This document shows positions 1 to 8,245 of a stretch of 64,000 nucleotides of DNA, piece by piece. Where the stretch lies: NCBI GenBank assembly GCA_026390595.1, contig JAPLFQ010000021.1:248001-312000 (forward strand), read 5' to 3'. This stretch comes from Ignavibacteriales bacterium. GTDB taxonomy: Bacteria > Bacteroidota > Ignavibacteria > UBA10030. A program made the position numbers and the translations under genes. The notes beneath the pieces are model-generated. The model was not told the origin of the DNA and searched no databases. It worked only from the letters and a program-made list of their open reading frames with translations. How positions within the stretch are numbered: the first letter of the stretch is position 1; each line of letters begins with the position of its first letter.

Positions 1-2529
1 CTCTTTCGTCGTGAAGAATGGTTCGAAGATCCGTTGTTTTGTCACTTCGTCCATTCCCTCACCTGTATCGGACACTTCCAGGACGACATACTGAGCGGCT
101 CCGGCACCTGAGAATTGACCTGCGACGGACTTACCGGCTACGAGTGTGGTCATAAGTGAGAGCGAGCCTCCACGCGGCATCGCATCGCGGGAGTTGATGC
201 AGAGGTTAAGCACCATTTGATGGAGCTGCGTTGAATCGGCGACAATGGATGGAAGATCCGTGTCGAGCCGCGTGTTGATGACCACGCTCCTGGGGAACGT
301 CTCGCCGACAAGCCTGGTAATTTCCAGGACAATGTCGTTGATAGAAACCGATTCGAAAAGGACATCTGATTTGCTGGCGAACGTCAGAAGCTGGGTAACA
401 AGGGCGGCTCCACGCTTGCTCGCTTTGATGATGGCGTCGGCGGTTGCGATCTGTTTGCCCGCGACGTTCTGGCTTTGCTTCAGCAGAGAGGCGTGTCCGA
501 GAACGATCGCGAGAATATTATTGAAATCGTGCGCAATGCCGCCGGCAAGCGTGCCGAGGCTTTCCATTTTTTGTGACTGTCGAAATTGTCCCTCGAGGCG
601 TCTCCTCTCCGAAACATCCCGGGCTACACCCAGCAAACCGACAATCTTACCGTCCTGAGTTTGAGGTGTGATCGTGAATTCTCCGACAACGTATCCGCCA
701 TCCTTCGTCCGAATGCGAATCTCGAGCATTGGCACACGCTCTCCCTGCAACCCTCGCACAAAATTCTCACGCGCACCGGCGAGGTCGTCGTGGTGAAACA
801 GGTCGTTGTAGAGCTTTCCGAGCCACTCGGCTCGTTTCCACCCGGTGCTGATTTCGAACGCGGGATTCAGCGAGGTGATTATGCCGTGAGGGGTTGCCGT
901 AAAGATGACATCTCTCGCGCTGTCAATGAGGCTCCGGTAACGCTCCTCACTATCGCTGAGACGTTGTTCCGCATGCTTACGCTCCGTGATGTCCGTTGCC
1001 GCCCCAATGAGCGCAATGGGAGCACCTTCCGAATCACGAACAACCGATGTTGAGAGATAGACCGGGAATTCGGACCCATCTTTCCTCACGTTCAGAAGTT
1101 CTCCCTCCCATCCGCCGCGCAAGGTCGCCTGCAAGATCTCCCCTGTCACATTCGCCAGGTTATTCTCGGAGCGCACCATTCGGACTGATTTCGTCACGAG
1201 CTCCGCTGGCGCGTATCCATACGTCCTCGAAAACGCATCGTTCACGAATAGAATATTGTCTTCCAGATCGGTGATGCTGACACAATCCCTGATGCTCTTC
1301 AACGCTTGAGCAAGCATGAAGATCTCTCGCTCAACCTCCCGCCGCTTCGTCATATCCTCGACGATGCCAACGCCGCCTTTGACGTGCCTCTTGTCATCAT
1401 AGACGGGAGCAGTTTTCATCAATACCCATAGCTGGGCAGAACTCGTTGTCGCCTCGTACTGCCCTTCGTACTGCCCTTCCAATCCGGCTAGTGACTCTCG
1501 AACGGCGGGCAGAACCCTCTTGTCCCTGACGGTTGACAAATCGAGCCCGAGCAGCCGTTCCCGTGTAGACTGCAGAAGGTCTTCAAACTGTGTGTTGAAA
1601 TCTGTTATGCGGAGGTCAAGGTCATAATAGAAAATGCCGACTGGCGATTGGTAGAAGAGTTGTCGGTAACGTTCTTCACTGGCACGCAACGCCAGTTCGG
1701 ACTTTCGTCGCTCGGTCATGTCGCGCAGAGAGCCCTCTACACCCATCGGCTCGCCCGACTCGCTGTAGAGCACGTGGGCATTCACTGATGTGGTAACGTG
1801 GTGGCCCGACTTTGACTTCAGCGAAAGTTCAAAATCAACGACCTCTCCCCGTTTTGAAATCGCAGCGAGGAGTTTCTCTCGGTCGGGAGGATTGGCGTAG
1901 ACATCCGTCACCGGCCGTCCGATCAACTCTTGTCGTGTATACTCCGAGTATCGTTCGATCGATGGACTGATATCAATGATGTTCCCCCGCTTGTCCACCT
2001 GATAGAATACGTCCTGCACATTTTCAAAAATCCGCCGGTATTTTCCCTCGCTTTCACGCAGGGCTTGTTCAACGCGTTTCCGTTCGGTTATATCGACAAA
2101 TGCAGCCTGCACGGCGGGTTGCCCGTGATACTCGATGCGGCTCGAGAAAATTTCAAGCCACCGCACCTCGCCATCCTTGCGAGTGACGCGGGCTTCATAG
2201 CGGGGAGTGACCGCTTTTCCTTCGAGGCGTCCTTCATATTTGCTCAGCATCCCGAAACGATCCTCTCCATACATGAAATTCTGGATCTGCCCGGGAGAAG
2301 CTGAGAGAATCTCTTCGATCGAAAATCCGAACATTTCTGCGGTCGGCTGGCTGGCAAACACCACGCGGATGGGCAGACCCTGCACGATGACAGTTCCCTG
2401 AAGGGAGGTATCGGTCAGGGCCTTATAGCGCCCTTCCGATTCCTTCAGCTTTGTTCGGAGTTCACGCACGCTTTCGCGCAGCGCACGAAGCTCTTCATCG
2501 CGATCGGTCGTGTTCTTTTTCTGGTCCAT
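1..2529 (-). CDS. Multi-PAS sensor histidine kinase, C-terminus cut by the window edge
   Basis: The frame reads 843 codons from an ATG at 2529 to the left edge without a stop. Translated from the bases, it shows five PAS domains in tandem, most ending in the D-[IMV]-[ST]-[EK]-R linker (for example VDITERKR, VARDVSERRR). After these comes a HisKA domain with phospho-acceptor His in GGIAHDFNNILAIV near residue 665, an N-box (LNLCINSRDAMPRGG, about residue 775) and the start of the G box (DTGEGMDE) followed by FEPFFTTKE at the edge. The HDFNNIL type H-box is typical of soluble NtrB-like hybrid kinases. No membrane segment is visible, so it is probably cytosolic. A receiver domain may follow outside the window. 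The start lies 29 bases after ychF, so the two are likely cotranscribed; no good Shine-Dalgarno sequence precedes it. Confidence 0.9.
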   Translation of the reverse strand, partial: MDQKKNTTDRDEELRALRESVRELRTKLKESEGRYKALTDTSLQGTVIVQGLPIRVVFASQPTAEMFGFSIEEILSASPGQIQNFMYGEDRFGMLSKYEGRLEGKAVTPRYEARVTRKDGEVRWLEIFSSRIEYHGQPAVQAAFVDITERKRVEQALRESEGKYRRIFENVQDVFYQVDKRGNIIDISPSIERYSEYTRQELIGRPVTDVYANPPDREKLLAAISKRGEVVDFELSLKSKSGHHVTTSVNAHVLYSESGEPMGVEGSLRDMTERRKSELALRASEERYRQLFYQSPVGIFYYDLDLRITDFNTQFEDLLQSTRERLLGLDLSTVRDKRVLPAVRESLAGLEGQYEGQYEATTSSAQLWVLMKTAPVYDDKRHVKGGVGIVEDMTKRREVEREIFMLAQALKSIRDCVSITDLEDNILFVNDAFSRTYGYAPAELVTKSVRMVRSENNLANVTGEILQATLRGGWEGELLNVRKDGSEFPVYLSTSVVRDSEGAPIALIGAATDITERKHAEQRLSDSEERYRSLIDSARDVIFTATPHGIITSLNPAFEISTGWKRAEWLGKLYNDLFHHDDLAGARENFVRGLQGERVPMLEIRIRTKDGGYVVGEFTITPQTQDGKIVGLLGVARDVSERRRLEGQFRQSQKMESLGTLAGGIAHDFNNILAIVLGHASLLKQSQNVAGKQIATADAIIKASKRGAALVTQLLTFASKSDVLFESVSINDIVLEITRLVGETFPRSVVINTRLDTDLPSIVADSTQLHQMVLNLCINSRDAMPRGGSLSLMTTLVAGKSVAGQFSGAGAAQYVVLEVSDTGEGMDEVTKQRIFEPFFTTKE

Positions 2530-2558
2530 CAGGCTTATTGGTTTCAAACCGGAAATAC

Positions 2559-3644
2559 TCAGCTATGCCGAATCGACATGATATCTCCATCATTTACGAC
2601 ATATTCCTTCCCCTCGAGTCTCCAGTGCCCCGATTCCTTGGCCTTCGCAAACGACCCTCCCTGGGCGACGAAGTGGTCGTAGTGGACAACTTCAGCCCGG
2701 ATGAATTTCGTTACGAAGTCGGAATGAATCACCCCCGCAGCTTCCTGAGCATTGGTCCCTCTCCTGATCGTCCACGCTCTGCACTCATCTTCGCCGACCG
2801 TGAAGAACGACTGCAACCCGAGAAGCGCGTATGATTCACGGATAATCGTACCGAGCGCCGATTCCTTGATGCCGTACTCTTCCATGAACACGCTCGCCTC
2901 GTCATCCGGGAGCTCAGACATCTCCATCTCGATCTTGCCAAAAAACGAGACCACTTTGGTCTGTTTCCCCCCCTTGCTCTCCGCGATTCGCTTCACAATC
3001 TCGGGGACTTCGGCACGCTGGGACTCGTCAAAGTTCAAAGCAATGAGCATCGGCTTCATCGTCAAGAGCTGGTAGGTTCTCAGGACATGCAATTCGTCCT
3101 TTGTGAAATCAATTTCCCGGAGCGGCTTCTCGCCTTCCAGCGCTTGATGGCATTTCTCGAGCACCGGGAGTTCTTTCTTCATGACGTCATCGCCAGTCTT
3201 CTGGACCTGCTTCTTGATCCGGTCCACCCGTGTTTCAAGCAGCGAGAGATCTGAAAGAATAAACTCCGTTTCGATCGAAGCGATATCGCGCACGGCGTCG
3301 ACGGACCCATCCGGATGCGGAACGGTCTCGTTGGCAAACAGGCGAACGACTTGCACCAACGCGTCGTTTGTTTTGACGTTCGAGAGGAAGTTCGTGGTGA
3401 ACTGCGTCGAGCCAGATTCTCCTTTCTTCAGGCCCACGACATCGACAAATTCGATTGTCGCATGCACGGTGCTCTTGGGAGAGAACATCTCGGAGCACTT
3501 GTCGAGACGTGCGTCGGGAACCTTCAGAACCGCGTGATGCGCCTCCGCCTTCGAGAGGAGAGAAGGATCAAGGTGAGTCTTCGTAATGGTCTGAAACAAC
3601 GTCGATTTCCCGCAGAACGGGAGTCCTACAATGCCAATTTGCAT
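2559..3644 (-). CDS. ychF: YchF/OLA1-family P-loop GTPase/ATPase, divergent
   Basis: The 361 residues match the usual YchF length of about 363. A P-loop (GLPFCGKSTLF) starts at residue 7. A G3 region (VDVVGLKKGESG) and a G4-like segment (LIALNFDES) follow. The C-terminus is a TGS-type domain with AWTIRRGTNAQEAAGVIH and the ending WRLEGKEYVVNDGDIM, close to the family signature. YchF proteins bind ATP better than GTP and associate with ribosomes and stress responses. The family normally has GLPNVGKST; here N-V is F-C, and the region between the GxxKG motif and the helical domain is shortened. It may therefore be a paralogue rather than the canonical copy. It lies first in a two-gene unit with the PAS kinase. 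Confidence 0.9.
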   Translation of the reverse strand: MQIGIVGLPFCGKSTLFQTITKTHLDPSLLSKAEAHHAVLKVPDARLDKCSEMFSPKSTVHATIEFVDVVGLKKGESGSTQFTTNFLSNVKTNDALVQVVRLFANETVPHPDGSVDAVRDIASIETEFILSDLSLLETRVDRIKKQVQKTGDDVMKKELPVLEKCHQALEGEKPLREIDFTKDELHVLRTYQLLTMKPMLIALNFDESQRAEVPEIVKRIAESKGGKQTKVVSFFGKIEMEMSELPDDEASVFMEEYGIKESALGTIIRESYALLGLQSFFTVGEDECRAWTIRRGTNAQEAAGVIHSDFVTKFIRAEVVHYDHFVAQGGSFAKAKESGHWRLEGKEYVVNDGDIMSIRHS

Positions 3645-3767
3645 GGGGTTCTTTCATGGTTGGTGAGGGAACGTCAACAATATACAAGAAAATGTGCATT
3701 TGCACTCATTCCCGGCCCATATCTTCGTCAGGATCCCGAAGCATCACAAACCGTCAAGAAACAAGGA

Positions 3768-3795
3768 ATCCCTGCCGGCATCTTCTGGCAGGGAT
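3768..3795 (-). terminator. Rho-independent terminator-like hairpin after the sugar-oxidation operon
   Basis: On the minus strand a 9-bp stem ATCCCTGCC/GGCAGGGAT encloses a 10-base loop and is followed by the T-rich TCCTTGTTTC. It sits 40 bases beyond the cupin stop codon, at the end of the long operon. The same stem core (ATCCCTGC) recurs in the terminator at 16498-16527. Confidence 0.7.
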
Positions 3796-3834
3796 CGTTT
3801 GTGGTTCGAAGAAACCGTGCAGGAGCGTACCGTA

Positions 3835-4308
3835 CTACTTCTTCTCGTACTTTTTCACGACAAGGTACTTGGCTTCGGTGTCGCCGGCATTCCGGATCCC
3901 ATGCTCGATGTTTGAGGGACAATAAAGGCTCGAGAACGGCCCAACGACTTTCCGTTCGCCGTTCAGGAAGAACTCCACTTTCCCCTCGAGAACGAAGAAG
4001 AACTCCTCCTCGGGATGAGAATGGGGAGCATGCGTTGCAGAGTGCGGCTTGACGACACTCATTTTCAATGTCTTGCCATCGGCAAGATTTTTATCGACAA
4101 ACCAGTATTGATATCCGGCCTCCGTTTTCTCGATCTTGTCTTTCGAGAACACGTTCACACATTTCTCGATACTCCACTTCGTCGAATCATTAGTCTGACG
4201 GGAAAGAACCACCGCCTGGGCCGTGGCGACATGATAGCAGAGAACTGCAGCGAGCAGGGTGGCCGATACGGTGTACAGCTTCTGTTTTCCGAGCATGGTT
4301 CTTCTCAT
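3835..4308 (-). CDS. Exported single-domain cupin protein
   Basis: About 157 residues. An N-terminal hydrophobic segment (KLYTVSATLLAAVLCYHVATAQA) looks like a signal peptide, so the protein is probably periplasmic. The C-terminal half is a cupin_2 barrel. Its first motif has metal ligands in HAPHSHPEEEFFFVLEGKVEF and its second has the histidine in CPSNIEHGIRN. Such cupins bind a metal and serve as sugar isomerases, dioxygenases or ligand sensors; the substrate here is not evident. It is the last gene of the operon with sugar epimerases and dehydrogenases, 28 bases from its start to the stop of the upstream epimerase gene, so a role on a carbohydrate intermediate is likely. The start is uncertain: ATG at 4308 or at 4296 (preceded by GAGAAG) are both possible. 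Confidence 0.8.
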   Translation of the reverse strand: MRRTMLGKQKLYTVSATLLAAVLCYHVATAQAVVLSRQTNDSTKWSIEKCVNVFSKDKIEKTEAGYQYWFVDKNLADGKTLKMSVVKPHSATHAPHSHPEEEFFFVLEGKVEFFLNGERKVVGPFSSLYCPSNIEHGIRNAGDTEAKYLVVKKYEKK

Positions 4309-4348
4309 GTAATTACACAAAGGGTTTTTGTTGACCGACGGTTGTGAG

Positions 4349-5260
4349 CTACGGTTGACTCAAGGCGGTTCTCACCTCTTCAAGAAATCTGGGAACCTTG
4401 ATCTTGGGATCGCCTTCTCCGAGCGTCTCAATCGGCAGATATCCACGATATCCTGATGATCGGATGATCTTCAGCAGTTTAGGTAGATCCACCTTAACCT
4501 GCTCTTCCCCCACGAAAACGTTCTCCTTGATCTGCCAGTTGACGGCGTAGGGAGCGGTCGCAGCAATCTCCGTGTAGGGATCGGCGACGTGAAAACTTCC
4601 GGTATCCAGGATAATCCCTGCCCATTCCGAGTCCACCATCTTCAGGATTTTGAGAGCATCCGCTGAAGTTTTGATGAAATCGTTGTGGTTCTGGATGCCG
4701 ATGATGACGCCTCGCTGTTTACCATATTCCACACACTCCCTGATGTCATTCACAAGCCACGCGGCGACCTGGTCCCAGGAGTATCCTTTTGTATCCTGCT
4801 TTCCTGCAAAGACTCTGATGACCGGTGCCCCAAGTTTAGAAGCGACATCGATCCACTTCTTGACAAGCGTTACGTCGTCTTTCCGTTTCGCGGCATCGGT
4901 GAATGTGAAGTCATTGCGCACACCTGTGCCGCTGATATCGAGTCCGAGCAGGAACGCTTTCCGCTTGATGTGGTAGATGTACTCGTCGGGCGGGACGTTT
5001 GGATAGCCCGGGAAATAGTAGCCGGTCAGATCGACCGCTTCCAGACCAATCTGTGCGCAAAATTCCAACATATCATCAAGATTCATCCCCCCCTTCGTGA
5101 GGGGAGCATTGAAAGAGTACGCATTCAAGCCAATCTTCAGTTTCGATCCTCCGGTTCTTTGGATCTTTTCCTGGGAGCGGACAGCCGTTTGTCTCAGCGT
5201 CATTCCCAGAGCGCTTACGAACGGCAATGCAATCATCTGTTTCAGAAAACGTCGCCGCAT
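4349..5260 (-). CDS. Tat-exported sugar phosphate isomerase/epimerase-like TIM barrel
   Basis: 303 residues. The N-terminus MRRRFLKQMIALPFVSALG carries a twin-arginine signal. The rest is an AP_endonuc_2/xylose-isomerase-like barrel. Metal-site residues are suggested by ETLGEGDPKI near the C-terminus (Glu), by the His in IGIQNHNDF and by the Asp in GIILDTGSFHVADPY. Family members epimerise or isomerise free sugars, keto-sugars or inosose. With a Tat signal it should act folded, in the periplasm. Partner genes in the operon (DUF1080, Gfo/Idh/MocA) suggest a 3-keto-sugar as substrate; that is inference. A second, only distantly similar Tat-exported member is encoded at 9662-10501. Confidence 0.87.
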   Translation of the reverse strand: MRRRFLKQMIALPFVSALGMTLRQTAVRSQEKIQRTGGSKLKIGLNAYSFNAPLTKGGMNLDDMLEFCAQIGLEAVDLTGYYFPGYPNVPPDEYIYHIKRKAFLLGLDISGTGVRNDFTFTDAAKRKDDVTLVKKWIDVASKLGAPVIRVFAGKQDTKGYSWDQVAAWLVNDIRECVEYGKQRGVIIGIQNHNDFIKTSADALKILKMVDSEWAGIILDTGSFHVADPYTEIAATAPYAVNWQIKENVFVGEEQVKVDLPKLLKIIRSSGYRGYLPIETLGEGDPKIKVPRFLEEVRTALSQP

Positions 5261-5360
5261 GTTTGGATCTCCTCGTTTGGTCGGGATGATAAGCTGCGCT
5301 TATCCGGCATGCCCCTTCTCAGATCGGATATTGTCGCGGCATGACGGCTTGTCACTTACC

Positions 5361-6077
5361 TCAGCGGCGCTCGTTCCATGCCTTCTCGATGATTGGCTTG
5401 ATTACCGCAGCAAACTCGTCGTACGCCGGGTCCTTGAAGTGAAGCTGATCATCCCTGTAAAGATCGAGGCGCGGATTGCCCTCTTTGTCGAAAAGAACCG
5501 GGTTGACGTCGATGAATCCCAGATTTTTCGTGGTCAGGCAGTAGCTTCTCACCGTAGCGTTCGCTGAATCAACCACACCCCATTTGCTCATCTTCTGTGG
5601 AGCGCGGTTAATAGAAACGTAGAATATCAAAGTTCCCGGGAGAGCATCCCGCACCCTTTCCGAAAACTTCCTGAACCCCAGGAATATGTCCTGCGGCCGT
5701 TCTCCGGCGTTGACATCGTTGCTGCCGCAGTAATACACGATGATCCGCGGCCTATAGGGGAGGACAATCTTGTCCATATAGTACAACACCTCCGAAGTTC
5801 TGGAGCCACCAAACGCCCTGTTGAAAACCGGGAGCGGCGCCATCTGCGTCTTGAGGTTTGTCCATTGCCGGAAGATGCTGCTGCCTATGAACAGTATGGC
5901 CCCTTTGGGGGGAGGATCGAGGCTGTCTTCACGCATGAACGACACTATCGCGTCTCCGAACCGGACCTTGGAAGGACTCGACGAAACATCCTGTCCCCTG
6001 ACGTCAGAAGCCGGTACAAACGAAGAGAGGAACAACAGAGCTGCGACGAAAATAAGGAGTCTGCGATTCTTCATCAT
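5361..6077 (-). CDS. Exported SGNH/GDSL-type esterase or hydrolase
   Basis: About 238 residues from the double ATG at 6077/6074. A signal peptide is visible (MMKNRRLLIFVAALLFLSSFVPA). SGNH blocks can be read: block I Ser in ILFIGSSIFRQW, block III Gly/Asn in VYYCGSNDVNAG, and block V Asp/His in RDDQLHFKDPAYDEF near the C-terminus. The family removes acyl groups or acts as a lipase/acetylesterase. In a glycan operon the likely job is de-esterification of sugars in the periplasm. Longer versions of this frame would prefix a non-signal sequence, so the internal start at 6077 is preferred; no strong ribosome-binding site is visible there. Confidence 0.87.
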   Translation of the reverse strand: MMKNRRLLIFVAALLFLSSFVPASDVRGQDVSSSPSKVRFGDAIVSFMREDSLDPPPKGAILFIGSSIFRQWTNLKTQMAPLPVFNRAFGGSRTSEVLYYMDKIVLPYRPRIIVYYCGSNDVNAGERPQDIFLGFRKFSERVRDALPGTLIFYVSINRAPQKMSKWGVVDSANATVRSYCLTTKNLGFIDVNPVLFDKEGNPRLDLYRDDQLHFKDPAYDEFAAVIKPIIEKAWNERR

Positions 6078-6143
6078 GTAATATTGCAGTTTGTGGATGA
6101 TGAACGATGAGGAGCAATGATCAGGCAGCACAACTCCAGCGCC

Positions 6144-7175
6144 TCACAATTGCTGGATCTCCAGCCATACGGATTTGTCTATTGGTATACCATGCGTCAG
6201 GTTCTCAATTCTGGTCTTGTGCACACGCTCCCCCGGAAACAGAACATTCTCTACTCCGGGGGCCGATACTGAGCCGTGCAAATCGTTCATGATGCCGCTT
6301 ACTGTTTCAGCAATGGTCCCGTTGTTGCTGAGCCGAGATGGATCGACAAGAATATAGACCTGAGATATTGCATACTCGGCTTCCCGCGTGCTGATCTCGT
6401 GCGTCGAGTCACCGCCGGCGAAAATCGCCGCGACAAGATCGAGCATCACCGCAAGCCCCGATCCCTTCCAATATCCCATTGGCAGCAGGCGCCGCGACTC
6501 AAGAATGGCGGAGGGATCTGTTGTCAGAACACCCTGCGTATCGTAACCGCCGGGAAGCGGGAGATTGCTCTTCCTCAGATCGTGTAACTCAACCGAACCA
6601 TACGAGAACTGAGACATCGCCATATCAAGTACAATTGCGTCATCGCCATGAGGGACAGCCAGCACGAGAGGGTTGTTCCCCAGGCGGCAATCCACAGCTC
6701 CCCACGCCGGCATGTTTGCCGTCGTATTCGTCCAGGCGATGAAAACGAAACCGGACTTCGCTGCTTCCCAACCATAGTAGCCCCCACGCATCCAGTGATT
6801 TGTATTGGACAGCGCAACGCACCCGATGCCGGTCTCACGCGCGATCTCCATCCCCCTCTTCGTACAAAAGAGCGCATTCAGAGGACCAGGACCGAGACAG
6901 CCGTCCCATTGCTCTAGTGCGCCGGCTTTGTGTTTCAATTGCGGTTCTGCGTGAGGCTTGACGAATCCATCCAGCACGTAACGCACAAACCTGGGGAATC
7001 TGTTGATTCCATGCGTATTGACTCCGACCAGCGTGTTCTCAGCAAAGATATGCGCGCACAACTTCGCCTTTTGAGATTCAAACCCGATCGTGAGAAGGAC
7101 CCTTTGAAATTCCCGATCGAGTTCATCCAAGGAAACTCGGACAATATTCTCTGTTCCAGTTCCTCCGGCGCTCAT
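6144..7175 (-). CDS. dlgD: 2,3-diketo-L-gulonate reductase-like Ldh-family NAD(P)H oxidoreductase
   Basis: 343 residues, cytoplasmic (no signal). It belongs to the malate/L-lactate dehydrogenase (type II) family and follows E. coli YiaK (DlgD) closely by recall: GVNTHGINRFPRFVRYVLDG, LSNTNHWMRGGYYGWEAAKS, MSQFSYGSVELHDLR and LPMGYWKGSGLAVMLDLVAA. The catalytic His of this family is in the NTHG segment. YiaK reduces 2,3-diketo-L-gulonate to 3-keto-L-gulonate with NADH. Here the enzyme sits in a set of keto-sugar enzymes, so it may reduce a different 2,3-diketo- or 2-keto-sugar acid. Its ATG lies 9 bases after the upstream oxidoreductase, preceded by AAGGG at suitable spacing. Family assignment is firm; exact substrate is not. 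Confidence 0.85.
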   Translation of the reverse strand: MSAGGTGTENIVRVSLDELDREFQRVLLTIGFESQKAKLCAHIFAENTLVGVNTHGINRFPRFVRYVLDGFVKPHAEPQLKHKAGALEQWDGCLGPGPLNALFCTKRGMEIARETGIGCVALSNTNHWMRGGYYGWEAAKSGFVFIAWTNTTANMPAWGAVDCRLGNNPLVLAVPHGDDAIVLDMAMSQFSYGSVELHDLRKSNLPLPGGYDTQGVLTTDPSAILESRRLLPMGYWKGSGLAVMLDLVAAIFAGGDSTHEISTREAEYAISQVYILVDPSRLSNNGTIAETVSGIMNDLHGSVSAPGVENVLFPGERVHKTRIENLTHGIPIDKSVWLEIQQL

Positions 7176-7184
7176 TCCATACCC

Positions 7185-8243
7185 TTATTTCCGACCGTGC
7201 ATATCAACCGTCATCCGACGGCTGTTGCTTTCTTGTGCGGCTTCAATCACCCGGATAACATTCGCCGCCTCAATCGGTCTTACCGGCGGCTGGAACCCGT
7301 TCTCAAGGCAGTCAGCTACTCCGTCATAAAAGGCGCTGTAGCTACCCGGAAGCGTTTGCAGCTTGGCGTTTTTCGTGATACCACCGTTTTCTGTCACCAT
7401 CGTCCCAAACCACTCGACTGATTCAGTCCCCCATCCCGGGATTGTGGGGTCGGCTCCTTTCTTTAACGCCTCTTCCTGGGGATCGAGACCGAACTTGATA
7501 AATGTGCCTTTGGTTCCGTGGAGAATGTACCGGGGGCCGGGTTCTTTCACAAGGTAGCTTGCCCTGAGAAGCACCGTGAGCTCGTCATAGTGAAGACGAA
7601 TGTCGTACCAGTCGTCCACCTCCCCGCCCGTTCGAACGATGCGCAGATGGGCGGTGACGGCTCCGGGCATCCCGAACAGCACAAGTGCCTGATCGATCAT
7701 GTGCGAACCGAGATTGGTCAGAATTCCGGTTCCTTCTTCCGATCGTTCCTTCCAGGTATCCGGCTGAATGAAATTCCTGTACCGGTCGTAATGTGATTCG
7801 AACTCGACGAGGCGTCCGAGCGCGTTGCTCCGGACCACTTTGCACACAGTCATGAAATCCCCGTCCCATCTCCGGTTCTGAAACACCGTGAGCATTCTCT
7901 GGTGCCGTGCTGCGAGCTCGATAAGCTCCTCAGCCTGAGCGGCAGTTTGAGTCATCGGTTTCTCGATCACCACGTGCTTGCCGGCCTCGAGGCAACGCTT
8001 CGCCAGTTCGTAGTGAAACCGATCGGGAACGTTAACGATAATCAGGTCGATGTCGCGGTCACTTACAAGGTCATCGACTGATTGAGAGATGAGAACTTCC
8101 GGATAGAGCGCACGCGCATCATTTCCGCTTCGCTGAACGATGCGCCGCAGTTCAAATCGGGGGTGATGTGATATGAGGGGGGCATGGAACACCTTGCCCG
8201 ACATACCAAACGACGCAAGACCGGCGGCTATTCTTTTCTCCAC
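7185..8243 (-). CDS. Gfo/Idh/MocA-family NAD(P)-dependent oxidoreductase (cytoplasmic)
   Basis: About 352 residues. An N-terminal Rossmann fold begins with AAGLASFGMSGKVFHAPL, followed by NVPDRFHYELAKRCLEAGKHVVIEKPMTQT. EKP is the conserved motif with the nucleotide- and substrate-contacting lysine. The C-terminal half is the alpha/beta Gfo_Idh_MocA_C domain. The GKVFHAPL segment is typical of the YdgJ/scyllo-inositol-dehydrogenase-like subgroup. It has no export signal, unlike the upstream family member. I chose the GTG at 8243, which has AAGG seven bases upstream and begins just after the stop of the preceding gene; a TTG at 8264 would overlap that gene. It probably oxidises or reduces a sugar or keto-sugar in the operon's pathway. 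Confidence 0.87.
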   Translation of the reverse strand: MEKRIAAGLASFGMSGKVFHAPLISHHPRFELRRIVQRSGNDARALYPEVLISQSVDDLVSDRDIDLIIVNVPDRFHYELAKRCLEAGKHVVIEKPMTQTAAQAEELIELAARHQRMLTVFQNRRWDGDFMTVCKVVRSNALGRLVEFESHYDRYRNFIQPDTWKERSEEGTGILTNLGSHMIDQALVLFGMPGAVTAHLRIVRTGGEVDDWYDIRLHYDELTVLLRASYLVKEPGPRYILHGTKGTFIKFGLDPQEEALKKGADPTIPGWGTESVEWFGTMVTENGGITKNAKLQTLPGSYSAFYDGVADCLENGFQPPVRPIEAANVIRVIEAAQESNSRRMTVDMHGRK

Positions 8244-8245
8244 GG

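Noticed and set aside
3315-4052. 245-codon open frame on the plus strand
   Set aside because: Covers ychF, its gap and the terminator on the opposite strand; low-complexity Arg-rich translation.
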